A stretch of DNA of 64,000 nt from Clostridium porci. Lineage in GTDB: Bacteria > Bacillota > Clostridia > Lachnospirales > Lachnospiraceae. Positions 35,127-44,359 of this stretch are shown here, in pieces. Where the stretch lies: assembly GCF_009696375.1 (NCBI RefSeq), contig NZ_VUMD01000002.1, positions 248,001 to 312,000 on the forward strand. Direction: 5' to 3'. Position 1 is the first letter of the stretch; every line of letters starts with the position of its first letter. Under the pieces are notes generated by a model. That model saw only the letters and a list, made by a program, of their open reading frames with translations. It did no database searches and was not told the DNA's origin. The position numbers and the translations under genes were made by a program.

Positions 35127-36035
35127 ATGAAAAAGAAAAAAATTAGAATTCCCAGGAAAACATGGAATGAATGGCTCTGGGGCTGGGGAATGGTTTTTCC
35201 CACCATATTGGGATTGATTGTTTTAAATATCATACCAATTTTTCAGACATTTTATTTAAGCTTTTTCAAAAGCGGCGCCTTTGGAAAGGGAAATACCTTT
35301 GTAGGTCTGGAGAATTATAAGAAAATGCTTCAGGATACCCAGGTGTGGTGTGCGGTTCGCAATACCCTTGGCTATACTTGTCTGGTAGTGCCTGCTGCTA
35401 CTGCGATTGCTCTTTTTCTGGCAGTTGCGTTAAATGGGAATATTAAGGGGAAGGGGGCGTACCGAACTATCTACTTTATCCCTATGGTGGCGGCTCCGGC
35501 TGCGGTTACAATGGTCTGGAAGTGGCTGTATAATGATAAATTTGGTCTATTGAACCATGTGCTGAACCGGTTGGGCGTTGGAAGTGTGAGCTGGATTGAT
35601 AATCCCAGGATTGCTTTGCTTTCGGTAGCGGTCATTGGCATATGGAGCTCCATCGGATATAGTATGGTTCTGCTGCTGGCAGGGCTGCAGGAAATACCAT
35701 CAGATTATTATGAGGCATCTGATATAGATGGGGCCGGTTCTGTGTGTCAGTTTTTTAACATTACGCTTCCTCTGATTTCACCTACCCTGTTTTTTGTGCT
35801 TGTGACAAGCATCATAACGGCAATGCAGGTGTTTGATGTGATTTATATGATGGTTGGAGTGAGCAGCCCGTCTTACGACAGTACAGTATCACTTGTATAT
35901 TTATTTTATAATAACTCCTTTAAGTATTCCGGCAAGGGATATGGATCTGCCATTGTCATGCTGCTTTTGGCCATTATTATGATAATCACGGTGATTCAGA
36001 CCAGACTGCAGAAACGATGGGTAAATTATATGTAG
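35127..36035 (+). CDS. Sugar ABC transporter permease, MalF type
   Basis: A 302-aa permease with six predicted membrane spans, starting with a basic, Trp-rich cytoplasmic end and the first span IGLIVLNIIPIFQTFYLSF-like segment. The EAA loop is EIPSDYYEASDIDGAGS, which contacts an ATPase of the MsmK/MalK type. No ATPase gene is in the operon, so a shared one encoded elsewhere is likely, as is common in Clostridia. Confidence 0.92.
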   Translation: MKKKKIRIPRKTWNEWLWGWGMVFPTILGLIVLNIIPIFQTFYLSFFKSGAFGKGNTFVGLENYKKMLQDTQVWCAVRNTLGYTCLVVPAATAIALFLAVALNGNIKGKGAYRTIYFIPMVAAPAAVTMVWKWLYNDKFGLLNHVLNRLGVGSVSWIDNPRIALLSVAVIGIWSSIGYSMVLLLAGLQEIPSDYYEASDIDGAGSVCQFFNITLPLISPTLFFVLVTSIITAMQVFDVIYMMVGVSSPSYDSTVSLVYLFYNNSFKYSGKGYGSAIVMLLLAIIMIITVIQTRLQKRWVNYM

Positions 36036-36048
36036 GAGGTGCGAATAT

Positions 36049-36879
36049 ATGAAGAGAAAAAGGAATATATCCATATTCTGTCTGCATATTGTTCTGCTTT
36101 TGGGGGCATGTGTAATGATGATGCCCTTTGTGTGGATGGTTCTTACTTCCTTTAAAACAGTGACGGAAGCTACTTCTATGAATCCATTTCATTTTTTTCC
36201 TAAGGAATTGAAATGGGAAAACTATGAGAAGGTAATCGGGGAAAATGATTTCCTGCGTTTGTATCTTAATACCTTTGCAATGATGGCAATACGTGTGGGA
36301 TGTGCGGTTCTGTTCAGCGCTATGGCTGCCTATGCCTTTGCAAGGCTTAAATTTCCAGGCAGGGATTTCTTGTTTGGCCTGGTGCTGTTTCAGATGATGG
36401 TACCAGTTCAGATTTTTGTCATACCACAGTATTTGATGATTGATAAGATGGGAATGAGAAATACTGTCTTTGCTTTGGTTTTCCCAGGATTGGTCAGCGC
36501 CTTCGGAACCTTTTTGCTCAGGCAGTTTTTCATGGGACTGCCCAAGGAGCTGGAGGAATCCGCCAGGTTAGACGGCTGTAATATCGGACAGACCTTTTGG
36601 AGGATTATGCTGCCGCTTACAAAATCAGGGCTGGTGGCACTTTCGATTTTTACCGCATTGTTTTCCTTTAAGGATCTTATGTGGCCCATGATTGTAAATT
36701 CCAATGCCGGCGCCTCGACTCTGTCTGCTGCCCTGGCAAAAATATCAAGCGCTTATTCCGTAAATTATCCGGAGCTGATGGCTGCGGCTGTACTGGCAAT
36801 CTGGCCTATGCTGCTGCTCTATATCATCTTTCAGAGGCAGTTTATTGAAGGGATTGCTACGTCAGGAGGGAAATTATAG
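36049..36879 (+). CDS. Sugar ABC transporter permease, MalG type
   Basis: A 276-aa permease, partner of the upstream MalF-type subunit. It has the family start MPFVWMVLTSFKTVTEA, the EAA loop GLPKELEESARLDGCNIGQ and several membrane spans, ending IFQRQFIEGIATSGGKL, typical of the family's C-terminus. Its stop is adjacent to the alpha-galactosidase start. Confidence 0.93.
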   Translation: MKRKRNISIFCLHIVLLLGACVMMMPFVWMVLTSFKTVTEATSMNPFHFFPKELKWENYEKVIGENDFLRLYLNTFAMMAIRVGCAVLFSAMAAYAFARLKFPGRDFLFGLVLFQMMVPVQIFVIPQYLMIDKMGMRNTVFALVFPGLVSAFGTFLLRQFFMGLPKELEESARLDGCNIGQTFWRIMLPLTKSGLVALSIFTALFSFKDLMWPMIVNSNAGASTLSAALAKISSAYSVNYPELMAAAVLAIWPMLLLYIIFQRQFIEGIATSGGKL

Positions 36880-39093
36880 ATGGCTGTAAAATATTCAGAA
36901 CAATCAAAGGAATTTCATTTGTTTAACGGACAGATTAGCTATATTCTGCAAATCCTGCCCAATGGGGCCGTGGGCAATCTGTATTTTGGGAAACGGATTC
37001 GTCATAAGGAGGACTTTTCTTATCTGCTGGAGGGGGGGAGCCGTTCTCTTGCGGTTTATACAAAGGAGCGGGATTATTTTTTCAGTCCACAGTACAGCAG
37101 GATGGAATACCCCTGCGTGGGAACCGGAGACTTCAGAGAGCCTGCTTTTGAGCTGAGACAGGAAAATGGGAGCAGGATTACTCATTTTCAATACAGCTCC
37201 CACAGAATTTATAAAGGGAAAGAGAAGTTGGAGGGACTTCCTGCTCTATATGTGGAGGCCGAGCCGGAGGCAGAGAGCCTTGAAATCCGGTTGACAGACG
37301 AAGCCCTGAATCTGGACTGTATTCTGAAATATAGCATTTTCCGGGATTTCCCAGCTATAACAAGAAGCGTTAACTTCAGCAACAGGGGAGAGGAAAGGGT
37401 AGTGCTGGAAAGAGTCTTAAGCGCCAGTGTAGATTTTGCGGATTCTGCTTATGAATCAGTACAGCTGTCCGGCGCCTGGGCAAGGGAGAGAAGCGTGGTT
37501 GTCAGAACGCTGGAGCAGGGGCTGCAGGGCATTGGGAGCAGGAGGGGAAGCAGCAGTGCGGAGCAGAATCCGTTTTTGGCTATAAAGCGCCCCTATACAA
37601 ATGAACGCAGCGGGGAGGTTTATGGCTTTAGCCTGATTTACAGCGGAAATCATATAGAGCAGGCAGAGGTTGACACCTGTGGCATGACCAGGGTTCAGAT
37701 TGGTATTCATCCAGATGGCTTTGAATGGCCTTTGAATAGGGGGGAAAGCTTCCAGAGTCCAGAGGCTGTGCTGGTTTACTCAGAACAGGGACTGAACGGG
37801 ATGAGCCAGGTCTTTCACAGGCTGTACCGTACAAGACTGGTTCGCGGATACTGGAGGGACAGGGAACGGCCCATTCTTATCAATAACTGGGAAGCAACCG
37901 GCCCGGAATTTACGGAAGAAAAGCTGGTTGAAATAGCCATAAAAGGAAAGGAGCTTGGCATAGAGCTGTTTGTTCTGGACGACGGCTGGTTTGGAAACCG
38001 AGAGGATGACTGCAGGGGACTAGGCGACTGGTATGTGAAGAACATGGATAAGCTGCCAGGGGGAATTCAGGGTATTGCAGAAAAAATAAACGGACTTGGA
38101 ATGAAGTTCGGCTTGTGGTTTGAACCGGAAATGGTCAATAAGGACTCGGATCTTTACCGAAGCCATCCGGATTGGATCCTCTGTCCACCTGAAAGAACCC
38201 CTTCACCCAGCAGAAATCAGTACGTTCTGGATTTTTCACGCAGTGAGGTTGTAGATTATATCTACAGAATGATGGAAGCAGTGTTATCGCAAGCGCCTGT
38301 CAGCTATGTTAAATGGGATATGAACCGCTATATGACCGAGTGCTATTCCAGAGCAAAGAAGCCTCAGGATCAGGGAAAGGTCATGCATCAGTATATTTTA
38401 GGTGTTTATGGGCTGTATGAAAGGCTGATACAGAGATTCCCGGAGATCTTGTTTGAATCCTGCTCCAGCGGAGGGGCCCGTTATGATCCTGGTATGCTGT
38501 ACTACGCTCCACAGGTATGGACCAGCGATGATACAGATGCAATTGAGCGTATAAAAATACAGTACGGAACTTCCTATGTGTACCCCCTGTCAACAATGGG
38601 GGCTCACGTGTCAGAGGTGCCTAACCAGCAGGTGGGGCGTGTTACGCCCTTTGAAACAAGGGCCAATGTGGCTATGTTCGGAGTATTTGGCTATGAACTT
38701 GACTTAAGCAGATTAAGGGAAGAAGAAGCCCGGATAGTCCGTTCCCAAATTATGTTTGCAAAGCGCCACCGCAGGTTGATTATGACCGGAGATTTTTACC
38801 GTCTTTCCAGTCCGTTTCAGGGAAATGATGGGGCATGGATGGTGGTGTCTGAGGATAAACGGGAGGCATTAGTGGGCTGGTACCGTATATCGGGGATACC
38901 GAATGGGGGCTGGATTCGCGTAAAGCTGGCCGGACTGGCTCCGGAAAGAAATTATATCCTGGATTCGGATGAGTCTGTCCTTTATGGAGGTGATGAGCTG
39001 ATGAATGTGGGAATGGTGATAAAGGAAAGGGAACTGTGTAATTCTGGAGGGGATTACAGCTCCAGAATCTATTTTCTGAAAAGTGAAGAATAA
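36880..39093 (+). CDS. Alpha-galactosidase, glycoside hydrolase family 36
   Basis: A 737-aa cytoplasmic enzyme with no signal peptide, the length of bacterial GH36 enzymes. The catalytic nucleophile is Asp480 in KWDMNRYM and the acid/base is Asp550 in TSDDTDAIERI, positions close to those of the Geobacillus AgaA enzyme. Other conserved parts are LDDGWFG, FGLWFEPEMV and CSSGGARYDPGML. It releases galactose from imported alpha-galactosides, which galT can then process. ATG follows CAGGAGG and sits 1 base after the permease stop. Confidence 0.95.
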   Translation: MAVKYSEQSKEFHLFNGQISYILQILPNGAVGNLYFGKRIRHKEDFSYLLEGGSRSLAVYTKERDYFFSPQYSRMEYPCVGTGDFREPAFELRQENGSRITHFQYSSHRIYKGKEKLEGLPALYVEAEPEAESLEIRLTDEALNLDCILKYSIFRDFPAITRSVNFSNRGEERVVLERVLSASVDFADSAYESVQLSGAWARERSVVVRTLEQGLQGIGSRRGSSSAEQNPFLAIKRPYTNERSGEVYGFSLIYSGNHIEQAEVDTCGMTRVQIGIHPDGFEWPLNRGESFQSPEAVLVYSEQGLNGMSQVFHRLYRTRLVRGYWRDRERPILINNWEATGPEFTEEKLVEIAIKGKELGIELFVLDDGWFGNREDDCRGLGDWYVKNMDKLPGGIQGIAEKINGLGMKFGLWFEPEMVNKDSDLYRSHPDWILCPPERTPSPSRNQYVLDFSRSEVVDYIYRMMEAVLSQAPVSYVKWDMNRYMTECYSRAKKPQDQGKVMHQYILGVYGLYERLIQRFPEILFESCSSGGARYDPGMLYYAPQVWTSDDTDAIERIKIQYGTSYVYPLSTMGAHVSEVPNQQVGRVTPFETRANVAMFGVFGYELDLSRLREEEARIVRSQIMFAKRHRRLIMTGDFYRLSSPFQGNDGAWMVVSEDKREALVGWYRISGIPNGGWIRVKLAGLAPERNYILDSDESVLYGGDELMNVGMVIKERELCNSGGDYSSRIYFLKSEE

Positions 39094-39116
39094 ATGATGA
39101 CAGGTTTTTAAGGCGT

Positions 39117-39151
39117 CCCTCTGGTTTGGGTAACTGAACCAGGGGGATTTT
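39117..39151 (+). terminator. Terminator of the alpha-galactoside operon
   Basis: CCCTCTGGTT with AACCAGGGGG (10 bp with one wobble), then ATTTTC, 23 bases after the alpha-galactosidase stop. Confidence 0.7.
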
Positions 39152-39203
39152 CAGCTATGGGTAGATCCGCAGCTTCAGGCTGCCCAGGTTTTTAAACTTT
39201 CTA

Positions 39204-39233
39204 TTGACATATTTCCTACAGGAATAGTATGAT
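39204..39233 (+). promoter_or_regulatory. Promoter of the Rrf2 gene with internal palindrome
   Basis: TTGACA (39204-39209), 18 bases, TATGAT (39228-39233). The spacer holds TTCCT-AC-AGGAA (39213-39224), the sort of site Rrf2 repressors use to control themselves. Confidence 0.6.
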
Positions 39234-39294
39234 AATTCTGTAAGGATAAAAGGAAGCAGACAGATTTATACTAAAATAAAGGAAGTGACAATAC

Positions 39295-39729
39295 ATGCTG
39301 ATATCAACGAAGGGACGTTATGCCTTAAGAACAATGATAGATTTGGCCCTGAATGGGGACGGGGAGCCGGTAAAGATAAAGGACATCGCAAAACGGCAGG
39401 ATATATCGGGGAAGTATCTGGAGCAGATTGTCGCCATTTTATCAAGAGCCGGGTATGTGCGCAGCATCCGGGGAAATCAGGGCGGGTACTATCTTTCCCG
39501 GCCTGCTTCGGAATATACGGTGGGAATGATTCTGAGAGTTACCGAAGGCAGCTTGGCTCCGGTGGATTGCTTGTCAGGGGACGAAAATCCCTGCGCCAAA
39601 CAGGCAGAATGCGTTACTTTAAAGATCTGGCAGGAGCTGGACGAAGCGATTGCAGGGGTGGTGAACCAGTATACGCTGGAGGATTTGACCCAGTGGCAGA
39701 AGAATATGAAGAATAATTACGTGATATAA
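39295..39729 (+). CDS. Rrf2 family transcriptional regulator
   Basis: A 144-aa winged-helix regulator starting MLISTKGRYALRTMIDLA, with the recognition region DISGKYLEQIVAILSRAGYV and the wing RGNQGGYYLSRP. Three cysteines in DCLSGDENPCAKQAEC fit an IscR-like iron-sulfur site, with spacings of 8 and 6. It could sense Fe-S status or cysteine supply (IscR or CymR role). No isc or suf genes are adjacent. GGAAGTGACA lies before the start. Confidence 0.9.
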   Translation: MLISTKGRYALRTMIDLALNGDGEPVKIKDIAKRQDISGKYLEQIVAILSRAGYVRSIRGNQGGYYLSRPASEYTVGMILRVTEGSLAPVDCLSGDENPCAKQAECVTLKIWQELDEAIAGVVNQYTLEDLTQWQKNMKNNYVI

Positions 39730-39763
39730 TACATTTAGTAAAATGATACCAGGGGATGGATTT

Positions 39764-40663
39764 ATGAATCGAATCATGGGGATAATTGCATTTATTAATA
39801 AATGGAAAAGGCATAAGCATGTGAGAATGGGCCTTACCTTGGCAGCGGTTATACTGTCAGCTTTTGTACAGGCCTACGTGCTTCAGGTGTTTGTCCGTCC
39901 AGCAGGCATTATATCCGGCGGGTTTACAGGGCTTTCCATGCTGATAGAGAGTCTGGGAGGACTGAAGGGAGTCTGTATTCCTATGCAGGTGTCCATGCTG
40001 GTGTTCAATATTCCGGTAGCTCTGATGTGCTGTAAGGGAATCAGCATTCGGTTTACAGTATGTTCCTTGCTTCAGGTAGTACTGAGCAGTATCTTTTTGC
40101 AGATATTGAATTTTTATCCTATATTCAATGATGAGGTTTTAAACGTCATTTTCGGCGGCGTGCTTTTTGGAGGCGGGATTGTAATTGCCCTAAAGGGAAA
40201 CGCCTCCACCGGCGGCACGGATTTTATTGCTCTATACGTGTCCAATAAGACAGGACGGTCCATATGGACCTATGTATTTTTTGGAAACGCAGTGATGTAC
40301 TGCCTTTACGGTTCTGTTTTTGGCTGGAAATATGCGGGGTATTCGATCATTTTTCAGTTCATATCCACCCGTATGATTTCCGCCTTTCACCACAGATACG
40401 ATCTGGTTACTTTGCAGGCTACAACCATGAAAGGGCCTGAGGTAGTGGACGCCTATATCCGGCATTCCCACCATGGAATCTCCTGCACAGAGTCCATAGG
40501 CGGATACAGTAAAAAGAAAATGTATCTTCTGAATACGGTTATTTCTTCTTATGAGGTAAATGACGCGGTTCATGTGATGCAGGAAGCAGACGAGCATGTC
40601 ATTATCAATGTGATAAAAACGGAGCAGTTTGTGGGACGGTTCTACAGGGCGCCTATGGAGTGA
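39764..40663 (+). CDS. YitT family membrane protein
   Basis: A 299-aa protein with an N-terminal membrane domain of five or six spans (DUF161, with GFTGLSMLIE, GGVLFGGGIVIALKGNASTGGTDF) and a C-terminal cytoplasmic DUF2179 domain (SCTESIGGYSKKKMYLL, ADEHVIINVIKTEQFVGRFY). Function is not established; members are common in Firmicutes. ATG 39764 was preferred over the frame's earlier ATG because GGGGATGG lies upstream. Confidence 0.88.
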   Translation: MNRIMGIIAFINKWKRHKHVRMGLTLAAVILSAFVQAYVLQVFVRPAGIISGGFTGLSMLIESLGGLKGVCIPMQVSMLVFNIPVALMCCKGISIRFTVCSLLQVVLSSIFLQILNFYPIFNDEVLNVIFGGVLFGGGIVIALKGNASTGGTDFIALYVSNKTGRSIWTYVFFGNAVMYCLYGSVFGWKYAGYSIIFQFISTRMISAFHHRYDLVTLQATTMKGPEVVDAYIRHSHHGISCTESIGGYSKKKMYLLNTVISSYEVNDAVHVMQEADEHVIINVIKTEQFVGRFYRAPME

Positions 40664-41139
40664 TGGGGCCGGAGCTTGGTAAAGGGCAATTTTAAGGCCA
40701 ACCGTGTCACGAAATTGGTCGCCGCGAAAATGCTGCACAATAATAGGGCTGTAGCATAACGGGTATTTACGGGCATGGTTCGCCAAAAGCACGGTTTCAG
40801 TAGAAAGGCACCTGGAACCGTGTTTTTTGATTCAGAGAGGCTGTTTTTGTCCATGCTCCGAATATCTGCATGGTATGACAAGGCCCATAACGAGCCGCAT
40901 AAGCTGTTTCGCTCAGGAAGCCTGTTAGAGCTCAAGCTTTGTAGCCTCTCCCTTATATGATTAAACAGAAACTCAGGCTTTTGTTTTTGAACCTGGGCTT
41001 TAGGGCAGCCTGTGAAGTGGAGAGCGACGCTCTGGCGGTTTAGGTTGTAATCCTTATCAATTATGGATATAATGGAGAAGATGAAAATTATAAATAAACT
41101 TTATAAAACCTGACAGAATGTGAATCATGGAGGTCTCAT
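40664..41139. other. Spacer between yitT and nadE
   Basis: About 475 bases. It contains one clear terminator (40790-40828) and otherwise no ORF with a credible ribosome site. A 61-codon plus-strand frame (40775-40960) starts inside the terminator and is dismissed. Confidence 0.6.
40790..40828 (+). terminator. Intrinsic terminator downstream of yitT
   Basis: CACGGTTTC pairs with GGAACCGTG (one G-T wobble-type step) and is followed by six T. Confidence 0.75.
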
Positions 41140-43146
41140 ATGAAACATGGATTTTTAAGAGCAGCAGCAGCAACCCCTAAGATTAGGGTAGCTGACCCTG
41201 TATACAATGCGGAACAGATTATAGAGTTAATAAGCCAGGGGCACAAACGGGGAGTCAAGCTTATGGCATTTCCAGAACTGTGTCTTACAGGGTACACCTG
41301 CGGGGATTTGTTTCTGCAGTCCTCTCTGCTGGAAAAGGCCAGAGAGGGGCTAAAGACTGTTATTGATTCCACGAGGGGGAAGGATACCCTTGTATTTTTC
41401 GGGCTTCCCTGGGAGCACGGAGGAAAGCTTTATAATGTGGCGGCAGCCGTACAGAATGGACGCTTTCTGGGGATGATTCCGAAGCAGAACCTTCCGAATT
41501 ATTCGGAGTTTTATGAAGCACGCCATTTCTGTCCAGGCGCCGGACGGCCTGTTATGACAGAATGGGAAGGAGGGCAAGTCCCTATGGGAGCAAATCTGCT
41601 GTTCAAATGCTCGGATATGCCGGGATTAACGGTAGCGGCGGAGGTTTGTGAGGATGTCTGGGTTCCCTGCCCGCCAAGCATAGGCCACGCTATGGCCGGG
41701 GCTACGGTGGTAGTCAACTGCTCCGCTAGTGATGAAACGACTGGTAAGGATATGTACCGTCATGAGCTCATATGCAGTCAGTCAGCACGGCTTGTGTGTG
41801 GGTATGTCTATGCCAATGCCGGAGAGGGGGAGTCAACTCAGGATCTGGTATTTGGAGGCCAGAACATAATTGCGGAAAACGGCGCTTGTCTGGTGGAATC
41901 CAGACGGTTTTCCAATGAGAGCATCTGTGCGGATATGGATCTGGAACGTCTGGCTTCAGACCGCAGACGGATGAATACCTATCCGGCAGCAGACAGTGTA
42001 AGAGAGAAGGGCGGCTATCAGGTAGTGGAGTTTGCTTTCCGGAACCCAGAGGCTGGCAAGGCAACGGAGGCTCCGGCTGGGCCAGCTGGGAAAGCGGCTG
42101 CCGGGATCACGAAAGGGCCTGACGTTACGCCTGGCCCTATCCTTCGCTTTGTAGATCCGACCCCCTTTGTTCCCCATGATGAAGGCCAGCGCAGCCGCCG
42201 CTGCGAGGAGATTCTGTCCATCCAGGCCATGGGACTGAAAAAGCGCCTGGAGCATACAGAGTGCAGGAACGTAGTGGTAGGCTTGTCAGGAGGGTTGGAT
42301 TCCACGTTAGCTTTGCTTGTAGCCATAAGGGCCTTTGAACTTCTTAAATTGCCAAGAACCAGTATTCACTGTGTGACTATGCCCTGTTTTGGCACTACCG
42401 GCAGAACCTATGCCAATGCCTGCTCACTGGCGGCTAAGGTGGGAGCCAGCCTGAAGGAAATTAATATCCGTCAGTCTGTGACCCGGCATTTTGCAGACAT
42501 TGGACAGGCTTTAGATAACCATGACGTAACCTATGAAAACGGGCAGGCCAGAGAGAGAACCCAGGTTCTGATGGATGTGGCGAATCAGCTTGGAGGCCTG
42601 GTGATCGGAACGGGAGATATGTCGGAGCTAGCTCTTGGCTGGGCCACCTATAACGGAGATCACATGTCCATGTATGGTGTAAATGCCTCAGTACCCAAGA
42701 CCCTGGTACGCCATCTGGTGCGCTACTATGCGGATACATGCAATGAAGAGGAGCTGTCCCGTGTGCTTATGGATATTTTGGATACGCCGGTGAGCCCTGA
42801 GCTTCTTCCTCCTGAGGATGGACAGATCGCTCAGAAAACGGAGGATCTGGTAGGCCCCTACGAGCTTCACGATTTTTATTTATATTATGTACTGCGCTAC
42901 GGATACAGGCCCTCCAAGATATATCGTTTGGCTATGCAGGCATTTGACGGGCGGTATAACAGAGAAACTATTCTGAAATGGCTGAAGGTATTTTACAGAC
43001 GGTTTTTCAGCCAGCAGTTTAAGCGTTCCTGTCTGCCTGACGGCCCGAAAGTGGGATCTGTGGCTGTATCTCCCAGAGGGGATCTGCGGATGCCAAGCGA
43101 CGCCAGCAGCAGATTATGGCTGGAGGAGATTGAAAATATCCGGTAG
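41140..43146 (+). CDS. nadE: Glutamine-dependent NAD+ synthetase
   Basis: A 668-aa two-domain enzyme that amidates nicotinate adenine dinucleotide. The N-terminal nitrilase-type glutaminase has the triad Glu in FPELCLTGYTC, Lys in PKQNLPNY and Cys in AAEVCEDVW; the C-terminal synthetase has the PP-loop GLSGGLDST and GTGDMSELALGWATYNGDH. A Gly/Ala/Pro-rich linker near residue 305-330 is longer than usual. GGAGG is well spaced before ATG. Confidence 0.96.
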   Translation: MKHGFLRAAAATPKIRVADPVYNAEQIIELISQGHKRGVKLMAFPELCLTGYTCGDLFLQSSLLEKAREGLKTVIDSTRGKDTLVFFGLPWEHGGKLYNVAAAVQNGRFLGMIPKQNLPNYSEFYEARHFCPGAGRPVMTEWEGGQVPMGANLLFKCSDMPGLTVAAEVCEDVWVPCPPSIGHAMAGATVVVNCSASDETTGKDMYRHELICSQSARLVCGYVYANAGEGESTQDLVFGGQNIIAENGACLVESRRFSNESICADMDLERLASDRRRMNTYPAADSVREKGGYQVVEFAFRNPEAGKATEAPAGPAGKAAAGITKGPDVTPGPILRFVDPTPFVPHDEGQRSRRCEEILSIQAMGLKKRLEHTECRNVVVGLSGGLDSTLALLVAIRAFELLKLPRTSIHCVTMPCFGTTGRTYANACSLAAKVGASLKEINIRQSVTRHFADIGQALDNHDVTYENGQARERTQVLMDVANQLGGLVIGTGDMSELALGWATYNGDHMSMYGVNASVPKTLVRHLVRYYADTCNEEELSRVLMDILDTPVSPELLPPEDGQIAQKTEDLVGPYELHDFYLYYVLRYGYRPSKIYRLAMQAFDGRYNRETILKWLKVFYRRFFSQQFKRSCLPDGPKVGSVAVSPRGDLRMPSDASSRLWLEEIENIR

Positions 43147-43246
43147 CTGGCTGTGAATGAGCATTGATATGGTACCGGCTATGGGACTCTTGGGAGGCTG
43201 ACGGATGGAGCCGCGCAAAATAAGGTATACAGGAGAGAAGCAAATT

Positions 43247-44044
43247 ATGATAAACAGTACCTCGAACAGGCAGGTAAAACGGGTCGCAGACTTAAGGGGG
43301 AAGGCGAAAGTCCGCAGAGAGGAGGGAATGTTCGTGGCAGAGGGCCTGCGCATGTGCCGTGAGCTGTCTCCGGGGGAGGTGGATACCCTCTTTGTAACGG
43401 AGGACTTTCAGAAAGACAGAGAGAACCGCCGATGGCTGACACATTTTCAATATGAGACTGTGACGGATGTAGTGATGAAGTCGATGGCTGACACCCAGTC
43501 CCCCCAGGGAGTGCTGGCTATCGTCAGGCAGAGAAATTATAGCCTGGAGGATATTTTGAGTACACCTTTAAAGCAGGCCCTGCTGATTCTGGAAACCCTC
43601 CAGGATCCGGGAAACCTGGGTACCATCCTCAGAGCAGGAGAGGGCGCGGGAATAACAGGAGTGATCATGAACCGTGAAACTGCGGATATTTACAATCCCA
43701 AAGTAATTCGCTCTACCATGGGCTCTATACTGCGGGTTCCCTTTGTGTATGTAGAGGATCTTAAGCCTGCCTGTGAAGTGATTAAAAGGGAGGGCGTCCG
43801 GCTTTTTGCGGCCCACCTCAAGGGAATGAATAATTATGACCAAGAAGATTATACTGACAATGTGGGCTTTTTAATCGGCAACGAGGCCAGGGGATTGACT
43901 GAGGAAACGGCCGCTCTGGCCGATGCTTATGTGAAGATTCCCATGGCAGGAAGGGTGGAATCCCTGAATGCTGCCATAGCCGCCTCTGTCCTGATGTTCG
44001 AAGCTGCAAGACAGCGGAGAAACAAGTGGTTTCCCTCTGGATAG
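43247..44044 (+). CDS. TrmH/SpoU family RNA methyltransferase
   Basis: A 265-aa knotted methyltransferase with an N-terminal substrate-binding domain (SNRQVKRVADLRGKAKVR, EEGMFVAEG) and the SPOUT core (ETLQDPGNLGTILRAGEG, NPKVIRSTMGSILRVPF, GFLIGNEARGLTEE, IPMAGRVESLNAAIAASV). It probably 2'-O-methylates rRNA or tRNA. ATG 43247 follows AGGAGAG; upstream frame extends to 43205 without a ribosome site. Confidence 0.92.
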   Translation: MINSTSNRQVKRVADLRGKAKVRREEGMFVAEGLRMCRELSPGEVDTLFVTEDFQKDRENRRWLTHFQYETVTDVVMKSMADTQSPQGVLAIVRQRNYSLEDILSTPLKQALLILETLQDPGNLGTILRAGEGAGITGVIMNRETADIYNPKVIRSTMGSILRVPFVYVEDLKPACEVIKREGVRLFAAHLKGMNNYDQEDYTDNVGFLIGNEARGLTEETAALADAYVKIPMAGRVESLNAAIAASVLMFEAARQRRNKWFPSG

Positions 44045-44095
44045 ATGAGGCTGACCGGGAGATATGGTCTGAAGCCCCGGAAAGGAGAAGGTTCC

Positions 44096-44359
44096 ATGAC
44101 ATCAATGGGATGGCTGGTATTGCTGCTGATATTTTTAGGACTGGAGCTGGCATTTGCAGCTCTGACCTCCCTATGGTTTGCTGCAGGGGCTTTAGGGGCG
44201 TTTATTACTGCTCTGGCAGGAGGAAGTATGGAGCTGCAGCTGGTAATTTTTACTGTGGTTTCTTTTCTTGCTCTTATGTTAATTCGTCCTGCTGCATTTT
44301 TTATCGGCAGTCACAGGAAGGCAGGTGCTGACCATGAAAATGCAGCTGGATTTAAGTAA
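44096..44359 (+). CDS. Short NfeD-like membrane protein
   Basis: An 87-aa protein with two or three membrane spans (WLVLLLIFLGLELAFAAL, WFAAGALGAFITALAGG) like the membrane part of NfeD proteins. The soluble OB-fold domain that normally follows is missing; the frame ends 26 bases inside the next gene. The usual SPFH/flotillin partner is absent. Start at 44096 follows AAAGGAGAAGG. Either a naturally short form or a truncation. Confidence 0.65.
   Translation: MTSMGWLVLLLIFLGLELAFAALTSLWFAAGALGAFITALAGGSMELQLVIFTVVSFLALMLIRPAAFFIGSHRKAGADHENAAGFK

Noticed and set aside
40775-40960. 61-codon frame between yitT and nadE
   Set aside because: It starts just before and runs through an intrinsic terminator; composition is not protein-like.
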